Below, piece by piece: positions 27,071 to 35,998 of a DNA stretch of 62,011 nt (position 1 is the stretch's first letter; each line of letters starts with the position of its first letter). The stretch covers positions 1 through 62,011 of the forward strand of contig JAABQQ010000282.1 of the NCBI GenBank assembly GCA_011391405.1, read 5' to 3'. A model generated the notes under the pieces. That model had not been told where the DNA came from, did not search any database, and was given only the letters and a program-made list of their open reading frames with translations. This stretch comes from Gammaproteobacteria bacterium. Lineage in GTDB: Bacteria; Pseudomonadota; Gammaproteobacteria; Steroidobacterales; Steroidobacteraceae. Both the position numbers and the translations under genes were made by a program.

Positions 27071-28024
27071 TTATGGGCGAACGTCAAATACGTTAACGGA
27101 GCCGACCGACACTGTCGTACTAAGCTGGGTCGCAAGGTCGAGCGCGTACAGCACGCTGCTGCCATTCTTGTAGTACATCCTGGTGTCGTTCGCGTTGAAG
27201 CACGGGGAGAAGCCACTAACCCCGTTGTAGGGAACTACGGCCCCGCCGATGGCGGGGATGTTCCCCATGCTGCCGGAGGATGCTCCTCCTGCGACGCTAA
27301 AGAGAATGTCGTCCTCAGTCCTTGCAAACTCGATGGCGATGGATGTGCAATCAGTGCACGGTGCGTAGATAGGGCCCGATGTGCTTAAAAAACTGAAATC
27401 GGAATTCAGGGTAATCGTTTCAATCCTCGGCAAGCCGGAGTTGCCGCCGAATCCGATGGAAACCGCAATCCTGGGATTTGGAGCCATGTCGCGCGACCAG
27501 ACCGCTTCCACGAAGTAACCCGTGCTGATATTTGCGACGGGACCGCCGCCGATCGGAATCACCTTCAGCGTTGAGGTGTTGTCTCCGTTGCCGACTTTGT
27601 AAAGGACGTACAGGCCGTCCGGCGAGACGTCTACGGAAGTAAGCAACAGCGACTGTTCAGTCACCAGCGCGCGGATGTTGGTGACCTTAATCCCGCCCGT
27701 GCCCGCTGTGTACGTAAGCACGCTGATTGATCCGAGCGTGGGCTGAAAAACGAGCTGGCCTCCCGCCGGCCCGCTGCCCGGCACGAAGTCGACCCTGCCT
27801 ACGCCGCCACCTTTCCTCCGAGAGTAAACCGCCACCGGATTGGTGCCATCGGCGTTGGCAAGGTAGACCGACCATGCCGAGCCCTGATTCGACGTGTAGG
27901 CGATCTCGGGGTTGTAGGTCCCGGTTCCGCCGCCGGGCTTGCCGGCCATCGCCGGCGCACTCGTCAATGCGAGCGCGGCACCCAGTGTCGCAACCATGGA
28001 CGAACCAATTGCTTGCATCCGCAT
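27071..28024 (-). CDS. Exported protein of unknown function with TolB/PD40-like repeats
   Basis: A 317-residue protein. Residues 1-30 are a signal peptide ending SAPAMA. The mature part begins KPGGGTGTYNPEIAYTS and contains repeated strands such as VDVSPDGLYVLYK and FSPCFNANDTRMYYK, the pattern of PD40/TolB-type beta-propeller blades. ATG 28024 is preceded by AGGAG at good spacing; the earlier ATG at 28066 is not. Its composition looks less GC-biased than neighbouring genes (more N, S, T and Y codons), suggesting later acquisition. No enzyme motif is seen. It stands alone between pyrK-like and the next orphan gene. Confidence 0.65.
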   Translation of the reverse strand: MRMQAIGSSMVATLGAALALTSAPAMAGKPGGGTGTYNPEIAYTSNQGSAWSVYLANADGTNPVAVYSRRKGGGVGRVDFVPGSGPAGGQLVFQPTLGSISVLTYTAGTGGIKVTNIRALVTEQSLLLTSVDVSPDGLYVLYKVGNGDNTSTLKVIPIGGGPVANISTGYFVEAVWSRDMAPNPRIAVSIGFGGNSGLPRIETITLNSDFSFLSTSGPIYAPCTDCTSIAIEFARTEDDILFSVAGGASSGSMGNIPAIGGAVVPYNGVSGFSPCFNANDTRMYYKNGSSVLYALDLATQLSTTVSVGSVNVFDVRP

Positions 28025-28420
28025 TTGCTTCTCCTGCCGCGCGTATTCGCGCCTTTGTGATGGCATTGTTTGGCAACAGCGGCTGTCCCACCGTCACCAC
28101 TCGCCTGCGACCCTACGCTCAATTCCTTGTGTCGGAATCCCCCAAACGGGTGATGGCGATTCAGGTCACCGAGCGAGTGCTGCCTGGAAACATTGACGCC
28201 GCCAATCCGTATCATCAAACCAATCTGCAGGGCAACGGTTCGACATCGACCAGTCTCGACTCAGGCCAAATCACCGATGCCTCGCCTCTACGCAGTCTGC
28301 TATCCGATAGCAAAACGACTGACCTGCTGCGTTCCTCCGCCATCCCTGCGCTGCTGCGTCAACAACCGAGGAGGAGCCCACTGGGTGCGAGATTGACCCG
28401 GAGCGGCCTGACTCGGGTGA
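28025..28420. other. Intergenic stretch with no recognised gene
   Basis: About 400 bp upstream of the beta-propeller gene. No conserved open frame, tRNA or repeat is evident; it should contain that gene's promoter, but I see no convincing -35/-10 pair. Confidence 0.4.
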
Positions 28421-28456
28421 TTGAAACAAGGAGCCCGGCACGTGGCCGGGCTCCTT
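28421..28456 (-). terminator. Intrinsic terminator for the 28469-29572 gene
   Basis: A perfect 12-bp stem (28428-28439 with 28445-28456) and a 5-nt loop ACGTG. Read on the minus strand it is followed by TTGTTTC, a moderately T-rich tail. It lies 12 nt past the stop of the minus-strand gene. Confidence 0.7.
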
Positions 28457-28468
28457 ACGGATCCTTGT

Positions 28469-29572
28469 TCAGCGCAGGAGGCGATCCTCGCCGAATGGCT
28501 CGACCTCCTCGGGGTGGCGGATGACGTCAGGGTCCGACCGGACGCGCTGCGGCAGCGCAACAAGCGGGACATTCTCGGAGGCCAAGCGCCGACCGATGGC
28601 ATTGTTGTGGAAGTCCATGGCGCGCTCGTTCGGGGTATTGCCCGGCCGCAGCTCTTGGGCATCGGTGATCGTGGTTGCGAATACCGGCCCGAAGGTGCGG
28701 GTCAGCAGGAAGCTCCATATCACATGCTGCATCGCATCCTGGAGCCAGACATCCTCCGGCGCGTGCTGTATCGCGAGCGCGCGTGCCTGGTCGGTCAGCA
28801 CCAGGATCACGGGCGCCCGCAGCGGGTAGAGCGATACGATCTCGATCTGCTCGGGGACCAAGTCCATGCCCTTGGCCTGCGCGATCGCCCGGATGTCGTC
28901 TTCCCGGAACCGCAGCTTGAAGGTCTCTCCCACGCGCTCGGTATAGAGGTTTGCGACCTGGGCGACACCCTCGATGTCGAGGATGACCTCGCCGCTGAAC
29001 TCGACCTCGCCGATCGCGTGATTCTCGGAGAACAGCGCCTGCAGCTTCTCGCGGATCGCATTCGCAGCCCGTCGAGGGTCGCCCAGTGGAACGTCGCCGA
29101 TTGCCAAACGGGCGTTGGAAAGGCGGTCAAATGGCAACTGCGGTGGGCGATCCGATGGATCGAGGCGGATCTCCAAGCCAGTGGCCTGAACGGTGCCGCG
29201 CAGGCTGAACGGGTGGGTCAGTCGCACCTCGAGTGTCGCGATGTCGAGCCGCGAGCGCAGCTGAATCCGATCCTGGGGTTTCAGATCGAGCCGAGCTTGC
29301 AGATCACTCAGCACGAGGCCGTTCAACCAAGGCGAGATCCGAAGGCCCGAGAAGGCGATGTCGCCCAGCCCGATGCCAATTGGCTCCAGCCGGGCCTGCA
29401 CTGCCGGAAGTGTCGCTCGCGCGAGCCACGGCACCAACGCCGAGGTCACCGACCAGACCAAGGCCCAGAGGCTCCCTACGAGAAACAGTAGGATCAGGAG
29501 TCGGTGTGTGCGTCGCCTGGACGACTGACTTCGCATGCTGAGGATGTCGGGATCATGGCGCGCCGATAGCAT
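28469..29572 (-). CDS. Membrane-anchored protein of unknown function, AsmA-like N-terminal part
   Basis: A 367-residue protein. Residues about 22-45 are a single transmembrane helix preceded by arginines (SSRRRTHR), placing the rest in the periplasm. Residues 50-180 alternate short hydrophobic strands (LSDLQARLDLKPQDRIQLRSRLDIATLEVRL), resembling AsmA/DUF748-type repeats. The C-terminal half (LLTRTFGPVFATTITDAQEL and FHNNAIGRRLASENV) matches nothing I know. Two in-frame ATGs (29572 and 29536) have no Shine-Dalgarno, so the start is uncertain. No operon partner. Confidence 0.6.
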   Translation of the reverse strand: MLSARHDPDILSMRSQSSRRRTHRLLILLFLVGSLWALVWSVTSALVPWLARATLPAVQARLEPIGIGLGDIAFSGLRISPWLNGLVLSDLQARLDLKPQDRIQLRSRLDIATLEVRLTHPFSLRGTVQATGLEIRLDPSDRPPQLPFDRLSNARLAIGDVPLGDPRRAANAIREKLQALFSENHAIGEVEFSGEVILDIEGVAQVANLYTERVGETFKLRFREDDIRAIAQAKGMDLVPEQIEIVSLYPLRAPVILVLTDQARALAIQHAPEDVWLQDAMQHVIWSFLLTRTFGPVFATTITDAQELRPGNTPNERAMDFHNNAIGRRLASENVPLVALPQRVRSDPDVIRHPEEVEPFGEDRLLR

Positions 29573-29891
29573 ACGTTACAGCGGTCGAAGTATTGGGTGT
29601 GATGCCCCCCTCCGCGACCTCGCGCGAGTGACCGGTGTCGGCCGCCCACTGCCGGAACCGCGAGCGCACCTGTTTAGAGGTCCGATGGCCGGTATGCGAC
29701 ATCGGCGAATTACTGCTTTCTACTGGAAGCTGCGGCCGGAGCCAACAGGTTGCGGAAACAGAGCCAACAACGACTGCCAAGCGCAGGCCGCAGGCGTCGC
29801 GGAGTGTCGGGGTGGGCTCGCGGCCCTCTTGAGGGCGTGGCTCGTCAAGCCAGGCAGCATCACGCTGAGGTGGCGACTATCGACGCTGCAT
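29573..29891. other. Intergenic stretch with no recognised gene
   Basis: About 320 bp between the 5' end of the unknown membrane-protein gene and family I copy 2. No tRNA, conserved frame or hairpin of either repeat family is visible, including at the place where an inverted partner of copy 2 would be expected. Confidence 0.4.
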
Positions 29892-30062
29892 GCGCCGTGC
29901 GAGCGAAATCGGCGGTGAAGCTGCGGTTGCGGTGATGATCGGCGTCGATTCCGGTCGCTCAGGCGCGGTCTCACAGGCGTCCGTTCCGGTTCTTGTTCCG
30001 GCGAGCGTGTCTGCCTTTCCGCTCGCCGGAACAAGAACCGGAACGGACGCCAGCGAGACCGC
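29892..30062 (+). repeat. Family I double-hairpin element, copy 2 (forward)
   Basis: Hairpin A begins GCGCCGTGCGA at 29892 and closes CGCTCAGGCGC at 29956-29966 with an imperfect inner stem. Hairpin B is a perfect 32-bp stem (29976-30007 with 30020-30051) around the loop TGTCTGCCTTTC, extended outward by GCGGTCTC/GAGACCGC (29964-29971 with 30055-30062). It ends 31 nt past the stop codon of the minus-strand pilU-like gene, where it could act on its transcript 3' end. Confidence 0.85.
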
Positions 30063-30093
30063 GGTCAAGCCGGGAACACCTGTCGCACCGAGC

Positions 30094-31254
30094 TCAACCG
30101 AAGTTGATCTTCGCCTCGAGGTTCGTGCGCGAATCCGCGTTCGAGATCGCCTCCTCAAGCGTGACCTTGCCCTGCTTGAACAGCTCGTAGAGCGCGATGT
30201 CGAAGCTCTGCACGCCCTTCTCGCTGCTGCGAATCAGCGATTCCTTGACGCCGATCACGTCGCCCTTCTTGATCAGTTCCTGCACGTGCGGCGTGTTCAG
30301 CAGCACTTCGAGCGCGGCGACACGCTTGCCGTCCTTGCCCATGACCAGGCGCTGGGAAAGTATCGCCTTCAGGTACTGCGACAGGTCGAGGAAGATCTGC
30401 GAGTGCTGGTCGCGCGGGAACATGTTGATGATGCGATCGAGCGTCTCGGCCGCGTTGTTCGCATGCAGCGTCGCGAGGCACAGGTGGCCAGTGCCCGCGA
30501 ACGTCAGCGCGTATTCCATCGACTCACGGTCACGGATTTCGCCGATCAGGATCACGTCCGGCGCGGCGCGCATGGCGCTGCGGAGCGCGCGATGGAACGA
30601 CCTCGTGTCGAGCCCCACCTCGCGCTGGTTGACGATCGACTTCTTGTTCCGGTGCAGGAACTCGATCGGGTCCTCAACCGTCAGGATGTGGTCGGACGAG
30701 GTCTCGTTGCGGAAATTGAGCATGGCCGCGAGCGAAGTCGATTTGCCCGAGCCGGTGGCGCCCACCATGAGCACCAGCCCGCGCTTGATCATGACCAGGT
30801 CCTTCATGATCATCGGCAGGCCGAGTTCTTCGAGCGACGGCATGTCGGCGGTGATATAGCGCAGCACCATTGCGGGGTTGCCGCGCTGGTGGAAGACCGC
30901 GATGCGGAAGCGCCCGAGGCCCGGCTCGGAGATCGCGAAGTCGATCTCCAGTTCCTGCTGGAAGTAATCGATCTGTTCCTGGTTCATCAGGCCGTACGCG
31001 GCCTGGCGCACCTGGTCTGCCGTCAGCACCTGCTTGTTGACCGGGACGATCTTGCCCTCGATCTTGATCTTGATCGGGGCGTTCGAGCTGAAAAAAAGGT
31101 CGGACGCTTTCTTCTCGACCATCAGCTTGAACAGTGGCTTGGTGTTCAGCACGAAGCTGCGAGCCGTGTCGACACCCACCAGACCGCCGTCATCCGGCAT
31201 CCGCTCCTGCGGTGGAGAGGCTGCATCGAGATCGGGGGTTTCGGTCGCCATCAT
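30094..31254 (-). CDS. PilT/PilU-family retraction ATPase paralogue (second PilU-like)
   Basis: A 386-residue hexameric secretion-ATPase-type protein. Walker A GATGSGKSTS, Asp box ILTVEDPIEFLH, Walker B DVILIGEIRDRE and His box ATLHANNAAETLDRI are intact. It differs from canonical PilU in the N-terminal domain (SDLFFSSNAPIKIKIEGKI) and has a longer N-terminus. Its ATG overlaps the upstream pilU stop (ATGA). In Pseudomonas only PilT and PilU exist at this locus, so this is an additional paralogue that probably adjusts retraction. Confidence 0.85.
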   Translation of the reverse strand: MMATETPDLDAASPPQERMPDDGGLVGVDTARSFVLNTKPLFKLMVEKKASDLFFSSNAPIKIKIEGKIVPVNKQVLTADQVRQAAYGLMNQEQIDYFQQELEIDFAISEPGLGRFRIAVFHQRGNPAMVLRYITADMPSLEELGLPMIMKDLVMIKRGLVLMVGATGSGKSTSLAAMLNFRNETSSDHILTVEDPIEFLHRNKKSIVNQREVGLDTRSFHRALRSAMRAAPDVILIGEIRDRESMEYALTFAGTGHLCLATLHANNAAETLDRIINMFPRDQHSQIFLDLSQYLKAILSQRLVMGKDGKRVAALEVLLNTPHVQELIKKGDVIGVKESLIRSSEKGVQSFDIALYELFKQGKVTLEEAISNADSRTNLEAKINFG

Positions 31255-32396
31255 TCCTCTTCCTCGAGAATCTTGAGCGCGCCAGACTCGTCGGGGTGAG
31301 CTGACTTCTCGCGCTTGCTCTCGAGCTTGATGCGCAGCCGGATCTCGTTCTTGGAGTCGGCGTTGCGCAGCGCTTCCTCATACGAAATGATCCCGGCCTC
31401 GAACAGCTCGAACAGCGCCTGGTCGAAGGTCTTCATGCCGAGCCGGTTCGACTTGGCCATGATCTCCTTGATGGCGCTGACCTCGCCGCGGAAGATCAGG
31501 TCGGCGATCAATGGCGTATTCAGCATCACTTCCATCGCAGCGATGCGCCCCTTGCCCGTCTCGCGCGGGATCAGGCGCTGCGCGATCATGGCCCGGATGT
31601 TCAGCGAAAGGTCCATCAGCAACTGCTCGCGCCGGTCCTCCGGGAAGAAGTTGATGATGCGGTCCATCGCCTGGTTGGCGCTGTTGGCGTGCAGCGTCGC
31701 AAGCACCAGGTGGCCGGTCTCGGCGAACTGGATGCCGTATTCCATCGTTTCGCGGTCGCGAATTTCGCCGATCAGGATCACGTCGGGCGCCTGGCGCAGC
31801 GTGTTCTTCAGCGCCATGTGCCAGCTTTCGGTGTCGACGCCCACCTCGCGCTGCGTCACGACGCAGTTGCGGTGGGTGTGGACGTACTCGATCGGGTCCT
31901 CGATCGTGATGATGTGGCCGCGGGTCTTGTCGTTGCGGTAATCCAGCATCGCGGCGAGCGAAGTCGACTTGCCCGACCCGGTCGCGCCGACCAGGATGCA
32001 GAGGCCGCGCTTGGACAGCACGATTTCCTTGAGTATCGGCGGCAGCTCCAGCTCGTCCACCGTCGGCACCTTGATATTGATGGTGCGCAGCACCGCGCCG
32101 GTGAGCCCCATCTGCACGAAGGCGCTGACGCGAAAGCGGCCGATGCCCGGCGGCGCGATCGCAAAGTTGCATTCGCGCGTCGAGTCGAATTCCTTGGTCT
32201 GGCGGTCGTTCATGATCGCGCGCACGAGCAATTGCGCCTGCTCGGGCGTCAGCGGCTGGTTGGTCTGCGGTTTGATCTCGCCGTCGATCTTGATCGCCGG
32301 CGGGAAGCCGGCGGTGATGAAGAGGTCGGAACCGTCGCGCTCGACCATTCGGCGCAGCAGGTCCTGCATGAGCTTGATGCTGGTATCGCGATCCAT
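31251..32396 (-). CDS. pilU: Type IV pilus retraction ATPase PilU
   Basis: A 381-residue ATPase close to Pseudomonas PilU in length and wording: GSDLFITAGFPPAIKIDGEI, ECNFAIAPPGIGRFRVSAF, GATGSGKSTSLAAMLDYR, DVILIGEIRDRETMEYG and ATLHANSANQAMDRIINFFPE. PilU works with PilT at the pilus base to power retraction under load. It starts 29 nt after the pilT stop and ends in an acidic tail (KILEEEE). Confidence 0.9.
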   Translation of the reverse strand: MDRDTSIKLMQDLLRRMVERDGSDLFITAGFPPAIKIDGEIKPQTNQPLTPEQAQLLVRAIMNDRQTKEFDSTRECNFAIAPPGIGRFRVSAFVQMGLTGAVLRTINIKVPTVDELELPPILKEIVLSKRGLCILVGATGSGKSTSLAAMLDYRNDKTRGHIITIEDPIEYVHTHRNCVVTQREVGVDTESWHMALKNTLRQAPDVILIGEIRDRETMEYGIQFAETGHLVLATLHANSANQAMDRIINFFPEDRREQLLMDLSLNIRAMIAQRLIPRETGKGRIAAMEVMLNTPLIADLIFRGEVSAIKEIMAKSNRLGMKTFDQALFELFEAGIISYEEALRNADSKNEIRLRIKLESKREKSAHPDESGALKILEEEE

Positions 32397-32425
32397 GGTG
32401 TTTTCTCAGGCGTCGGTGTCGCCGC

Positions 32426-33466
32426 CTAGAAGTCCTCCTTGTTCTGTGCGCGGAAACGCGCCTCTTCCTTGGTGATCAGGCCTTTCTGCAGCAACTCCTT
32501 CAGGCACTGGTCGAGCGTCTGCATGCCGTTCTGCTGGCCGGTCTGGATCGCCGAATACATCTGCGCGATCTTGCCCTCGCGGATCAGGTTACGGATCGCG
32601 GGGGTGCCGATCATGATCTCGTGGGCCGCGATGCGGCCGCCGCCGATGCGCTTCAGCAACGTCTGCGAGATGACGGCGCGCAGTGATTCGGAGAGCATCG
32701 CGCGGACCATTTCCTTTTCCGCCGCCGGGAACACGTCCACGACGCGGTCGATGGTCTTGGCGGCCGAACTCGTGTGCAGCGTGCCGAACACCAGGTGGCC
32801 CGTCTCGGCGCCGGTCAGTGCGAGACGGATCGTCTCAAGGTCGCGCATTTCGCCGACGAGGATGACGTCGGGGTCCTCGCGCAGCGCCGAGCGCAAAGCC
32901 TCGCTGAAACCGAGCGTGTCGCGGTGGACTTCGCGCTGGTTCATCAGGCAGCGCTTCGACTCGTGCACGAACTCGATCGGATCCTCGATCGTGATGATGT
33001 GGTCCGGCCGGTTGTCGTTGACGTAGTTGATCATCGCGGCGAGCGTCGTCGACTTACCCGAGCCGGTGGGGCCGGTGACGAGCACCAGGCCGCGCGGCTG
33101 CATCGCAATGTCCTTGAAGATCTTCGGCGCGTTCAGGTCGTCGAGCGACAACACCACCGAGGGGATGTTGCGGAACACGGCGGCCGCGCCGCGGTTCTGG
33201 TTGAATGCGTTGACGCGGAAGCGTGCGAGCTTCGGAATTTCGAACGAAAAGTCCGTCTCGTAGAACTCTTCGTACGCCTTCCGTTGCTTGTCATTCATGA
33301 TGTCGTACACCATGCTGTGCACTTCCTTGTGCGTCAGCGGCGGCATGTTGATCCGCTTCATGTCGCCATCGACACGGATCATGGGCGGTACGCCCGACGA
33401 CAGGTGCAGGTCGGAGGCGTTGTTCTTGACGGCAAATGCCAGCAACTGGGCAATGTCCACGGCCAT
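32426..33466 (-). CDS. pilT: Type IV pilus retraction ATPase PilT
   Basis: A 346-residue ATPase. MAVDIAQLLAFAVKNNASDLHLSSGVPP is the PilT N-terminus, with GPTGSGKSTTLAAMI (Walker A), TIEDPIEFVHES, DVILVGEMRDLETI (Walker B), TGHLVFGTLHTSSA (His box) and the C-terminal AIRNLIREGK retraction motif. ATG 33466 has GGGAG at suitable spacing; the longer open frame upstream overlaps yggS. It heads the pilT-pilU-pilU-like operon and is divergent from yggS. Confidence 0.95.
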   Translation of the reverse strand: MAVDIAQLLAFAVKNNASDLHLSSGVPPMIRVDGDMKRINMPPLTHKEVHSMVYDIMNDKQRKAYEEFYETDFSFEIPKLARFRVNAFNQNRGAAAVFRNIPSVVLSLDDLNAPKIFKDIAMQPRGLVLVTGPTGSGKSTTLAAMINYVNDNRPDHIITIEDPIEFVHESKRCLMNQREVHRDTLGFSEALRSALREDPDVILVGEMRDLETIRLALTGAETGHLVFGTLHTSSAAKTIDRVVDVFPAAEKEMVRAMLSESLRAVISQTLLKRIGGGRIAAHEIMIGTPAIRNLIREGKIAQMYSAIQTGQQNGMQTLDQCLKELLQKGLITKEEARFRAQNKEDF

Positions 33467-33529
33467 CGTGTCGGCTCCCTCTAGCCTGCGAGCCGAATCC
33501 GGAACCGGACAGGTCTTGCAGGCCGGCAA

Positions 33530-33558
33530 AGTATAGATCAGCCCCTCGGACCCCAATA
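33530..33558 (-). promoter_or_regulatory. Candidate pilT promoter
   Basis: On the minus strand TATACT (33530-33535) is a good -10, 17 bp after TATTGG (33553-33558), which is a poor -35. It lies 64 nt before the pilT start and abuts the yggS start codon. Confidence 0.4.
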
Positions 33559-34259
33559 TGTTAACCGCTCCGCAGTTCTCACCCGCAGCACTGCAATCTG
33601 TACGCGCGCGCATCGTCCGGGCCACCGAAAGCGCTGATCGGGCCCCGGGTTCGGTACGCCTGCTGGCGGTCAGCAAGCAGCAGCCGGCGGCGCTGGTGCG
33701 GGCGGCGGTGGCGGCCGGGCAAACTGAATTCGGCGAGAACTACGTCCAGGAAGGGATCGACAAGGTCGCAGCGCTTGCCGGCACGCCGGGTCTCAACTGG
33801 CACTTCATCGGGCAACTGCAGGGCAACAAGACACGCGAAGTCGCCGAATGCTTCGACTGGGTGCACACCTTGGATCGCGAGCGGATTGCCTCGCGCCTGA
33901 GCGCCCAGCGACCGCCCCATGCGGCGCGCCTGCAGGTGCTGCTGCAAGTCAGGCTGGCCGACGAACCCGGCAAAGGCGGGGTCTCTCCGGCAGAGGCACC
34001 GGCACTCGCGGCGGCTGTCTCTGCCATGCCGCGGCTTCGGTTGCGGGGATTGATGTGCATCCCGCCGCCGGCGACCGGCCTGGAGGCCCAGCGGCGGCCG
34101 TTCCGGCAGCTGCGTGAACTGATGCAGTCGCTCAACGCGACTGGCCACGCGCTCGACACCTTATCGATGGGTATGAGTGACGATCTCGAAGCCGCCGTGC
34201 TCGAAGGCGCGACAATCGTGCGCGTTGGCACAGCCATTTTCGGACGCCGCCCGGGCTGA
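33558..34259 (+). CDS. yggS: YggS family PLP homeostasis protein
   Basis: A 233-residue PLP-binding protein (PLPBP/COG0325). Lys40 in LLAVSKQQP is the PLP lysine; FGENYVQEG, WHFIGQLQGNK, LRGLMCIPP and LSMGMSDDLEAAV are family signatures. It buffers pyridoxal phosphate and affects amino-acid and keto-acid metabolism. The yggS-proC-yggT-yggU order next to pilT is conserved in gammaproteobacteria. No clear Shine-Dalgarno precedes ATG 33558, so the transcript may be nearly leaderless. Confidence 0.93.
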   Translation: MLTAPQFSPAALQSVRARIVRATESADRAPGSVRLLAVSKQQPAALVRAAVAAGQTEFGENYVQEGIDKVAALAGTPGLNWHFIGQLQGNKTREVAECFDWVHTLDRERIASRLSAQRPPHAARLQVLLQVRLADEPGKGGVSPAEAPALAAAVSAMPRLRLRGLMCIPPPATGLEAQRRPFRQLRELMQSLNATGHALDTLSMGMSDDLEAAVLEGATIVRVGTAIFGRRPG

Positions 34260-34284
34260 TCACGGCGGCAGGAGCAATCACAGC

Positions 34285-35109
34285 ATGACCAATCGGATCG
34301 CTTTCGTGGGTGGCGGCAACATGGCGACGGGCCTGATCGGAGGCCTGCTCGCGCGCGGCACGCCGACCTCCTCGATCGTGGTGGCCGATCCGGAGGCCTC
34401 GCAGCGCTCGCGCCTCGAGCACGATTACGGCGTCACGACGGTGGCCGATGCACCATCAGCCGTCGTCGGTGCCCGCACGGTCGTGCTCGCCGTGAAGCCA
34501 CAACACATGGCGCAGGTCGCCCGCTCGATCGCGGACCAGGTGGCCACTGCCGGAGCTCTCGTCATTTCAGTGGCCGCCGGTATCCGGTTGCAGGACCTCG
34601 CGCGCTGGCTGGGCCCAGGCGTGCCGCTGATCCGCACGATGCCGAATCGACCCGCGCTGATCGGCGCGGGCATTACGGCGCTGTATGCCATGCCTGGGGT
34701 CGACGCAGCTTCGCGCCAGACAGCCGAGACGATCCTCGCCGCCTGCGGCCCGACGGTGTGGGTCCCCGACGAATCGCAGCTCGACGTCGTCACCGCCGTG
34801 TCCGGCAGTGGTCCGGCGTATTTCTTCCTGTTGATCGAATGCCTCGAAGCGGCTGGCACCGAGCTTGGACTCGATCCAGTGACGGCGCGCAAGCTCGCTG
34901 TAGAGACGGCACGTGGTTCGGGGCGGATGGCGGCCGAAGCCGCCGAGCCACCGGCCGAATTGCGCGCCCAGGTGACTTCGAAGGGCGGCACGACGGCGGC
35001 CGCGCTCGAGGTGCTCGAAGCGGCCGGTGTGCGTGGTATTTTTGCGGCGGCGGTGGCGGCCGGCGCGCGCAGGTCCACCGCGCTCGCGCAGGAATTCGGC
35101 ACGCTCTGA
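34285..35109 (+). CDS. proC: Pyrroline-5-carboxylate reductase
   Basis: A 274-residue NAD(P)H-dependent enzyme for the last step of proline synthesis. FVGGGNMATGLIGG is the dinucleotide fold, and VKPQ, RTMPNRPALIGAG, VTAVSGSGPAYFF and VTSKGGTTAAALE are ProC motifs. ATG 34285 is preceded by AGGAG; the track upstream lies in yggS. Confidence 0.96.
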   Translation: MTNRIAFVGGGNMATGLIGGLLARGTPTSSIVVADPEASQRSRLEHDYGVTTVADAPSAVVGARTVVLAVKPQHMAQVARSIADQVATAGALVISVAAGIRLQDLARWLGPGVPLIRTMPNRPALIGAGITALYAMPGVDAASRQTAETILAACGPTVWVPDESQLDVVTAVSGSGPAYFFLLIECLEAAGTELGLDPVTARKLAVETARGSGRMAAEAAEPPAELRAQVTSKGGTTAAALEVLEAAGVRGIFAAAVAAGARRSTALAQEFGTL

Positions 35110-35133
35110 TACCCACCCGAACCGGAACCGTAC

Positions 35134-35658
35134 ATGCAGGCCCTGCACTTCATTCTCACCGCGCTGTTCACGCTGGTCGTGATCGCGTTCCTGCTGCGAG
35201 TGCTGATGCCGCTCGTGCGTGCCGACTTCCGCAACCCGTTCGGCGAGGCGGTCTTGAAGGTAACGAATCCGCTGGTGCTGCCGCTGCGCAAGTTCATGCC
35301 GCCCGGCAAGCGCCTCGATCCGTCAACGGTGGTGGCGCTGCTGATCGTGCAGTTCGCGGGCACCGCGCTGCTTCACGGCGTGGCGGGCGGTCACTTCGGG
35401 CTGGAATCGATCCTGCTCGGCGGCCTCCGCGGCCTGCTGCAGACCGTGCTGCAGTTCTATTTCTTCGCGGTGCTGCTGTACGCGTTGCTCAGCTGGTTCG
35501 CGGGCGCGGCCTACAACCCGGCTGCGCAGATCCTGAGCAAGCTGGTGGAGCCGCTGCTCACGCCGATTCGCCGCGTCGTTCCGCCGCTGGGCGGACTCGA
35601 CCTGTCGGCGGTCTTCCTGCTGATCGCGCTGCAGGCGCTGCAGATCCTGCTGCGATGA
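35134..35658 (+). CDS. yggT: YggT family integral membrane protein
   Basis: A 174-residue inner-membrane protein with two YGGT repeats (FRNPFGEAVLKVTNPLVLPLRKFMPP and YNPAAQILSKLVEPLLTPIRRVVPP), each next to hydrophobic helices. Linked in other bacteria to membrane-protein placement or osmotic stress; molecular role unknown. Between proC and yggU as usual. Confidence 0.92.
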   Translation: MQALHFILTALFTLVVIAFLLRVLMPLVRADFRNPFGEAVLKVTNPLVLPLRKFMPPGKRLDPSTVVALLIVQFAGTALLHGVAGGHFGLESILLGGLRGLLQTVLQFYFFAVLLYALLSWFAGAAYNPAAQILSKLVEPLLTPIRRVVPPLGGLDLSAVFLLIALQALQILLR

Positions 35659-35689
35659 GCAGGGCGGCGGCGCGACGGCGCCGAGCTGC

Positions 35690-35998
35690 ATGACCGAACC
35701 ACTACGCCGCGACGGGACGGACTGGGTGCTCGACGTTCGCGTCCAGCCGCGAGCGTCGCGCACGGAATTTGCGGGTCTCTTCGGCGACCGTCTCAAGATC
35801 CGGCTCAATGCACCACCCGTCGATGGCCGCGCGAATTCGGCGTTGCTCGCCTTCATTGCCGAGGCATGCGGACTGCCCAAGTCCCGTGTGTCGCTGGATG
35901 CCGGTCAAACCGGCCGCGACAAGCGCGTGCGACTGCATGGCGTGGACCAGATTCCTGCCGCACTGCAAAGCGTCCTGTCGGTCGCACGGGCAGATTGA
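35690..35998 (+). CDS. yggU: YggU family (DUF167) protein
   Basis: A 102-residue soluble protein: VLDVRVQPRASRTEFAG, RLKIRLNAPPVDGRANSALLAFIA and VSLDAGQTGRDKRVRL identify DUF167. Function unknown. Follows yggT by 31 nt. Confidence 0.92.
   Translation: MTEPLRRDGTDWVLDVRVQPRASRTEFAGLFGDRLKIRLNAPPVDGRANSALLAFIAEACGLPKSRVSLDAGQTGRDKRVRLHGVDQIPAALQSVLSVARAD

Noticed and set aside
33890..33905. CGCGCCTGAGCG match to family I flank
   Set aside because: It lies inside yggS coding sequence with no matching hairpin arms; chance.
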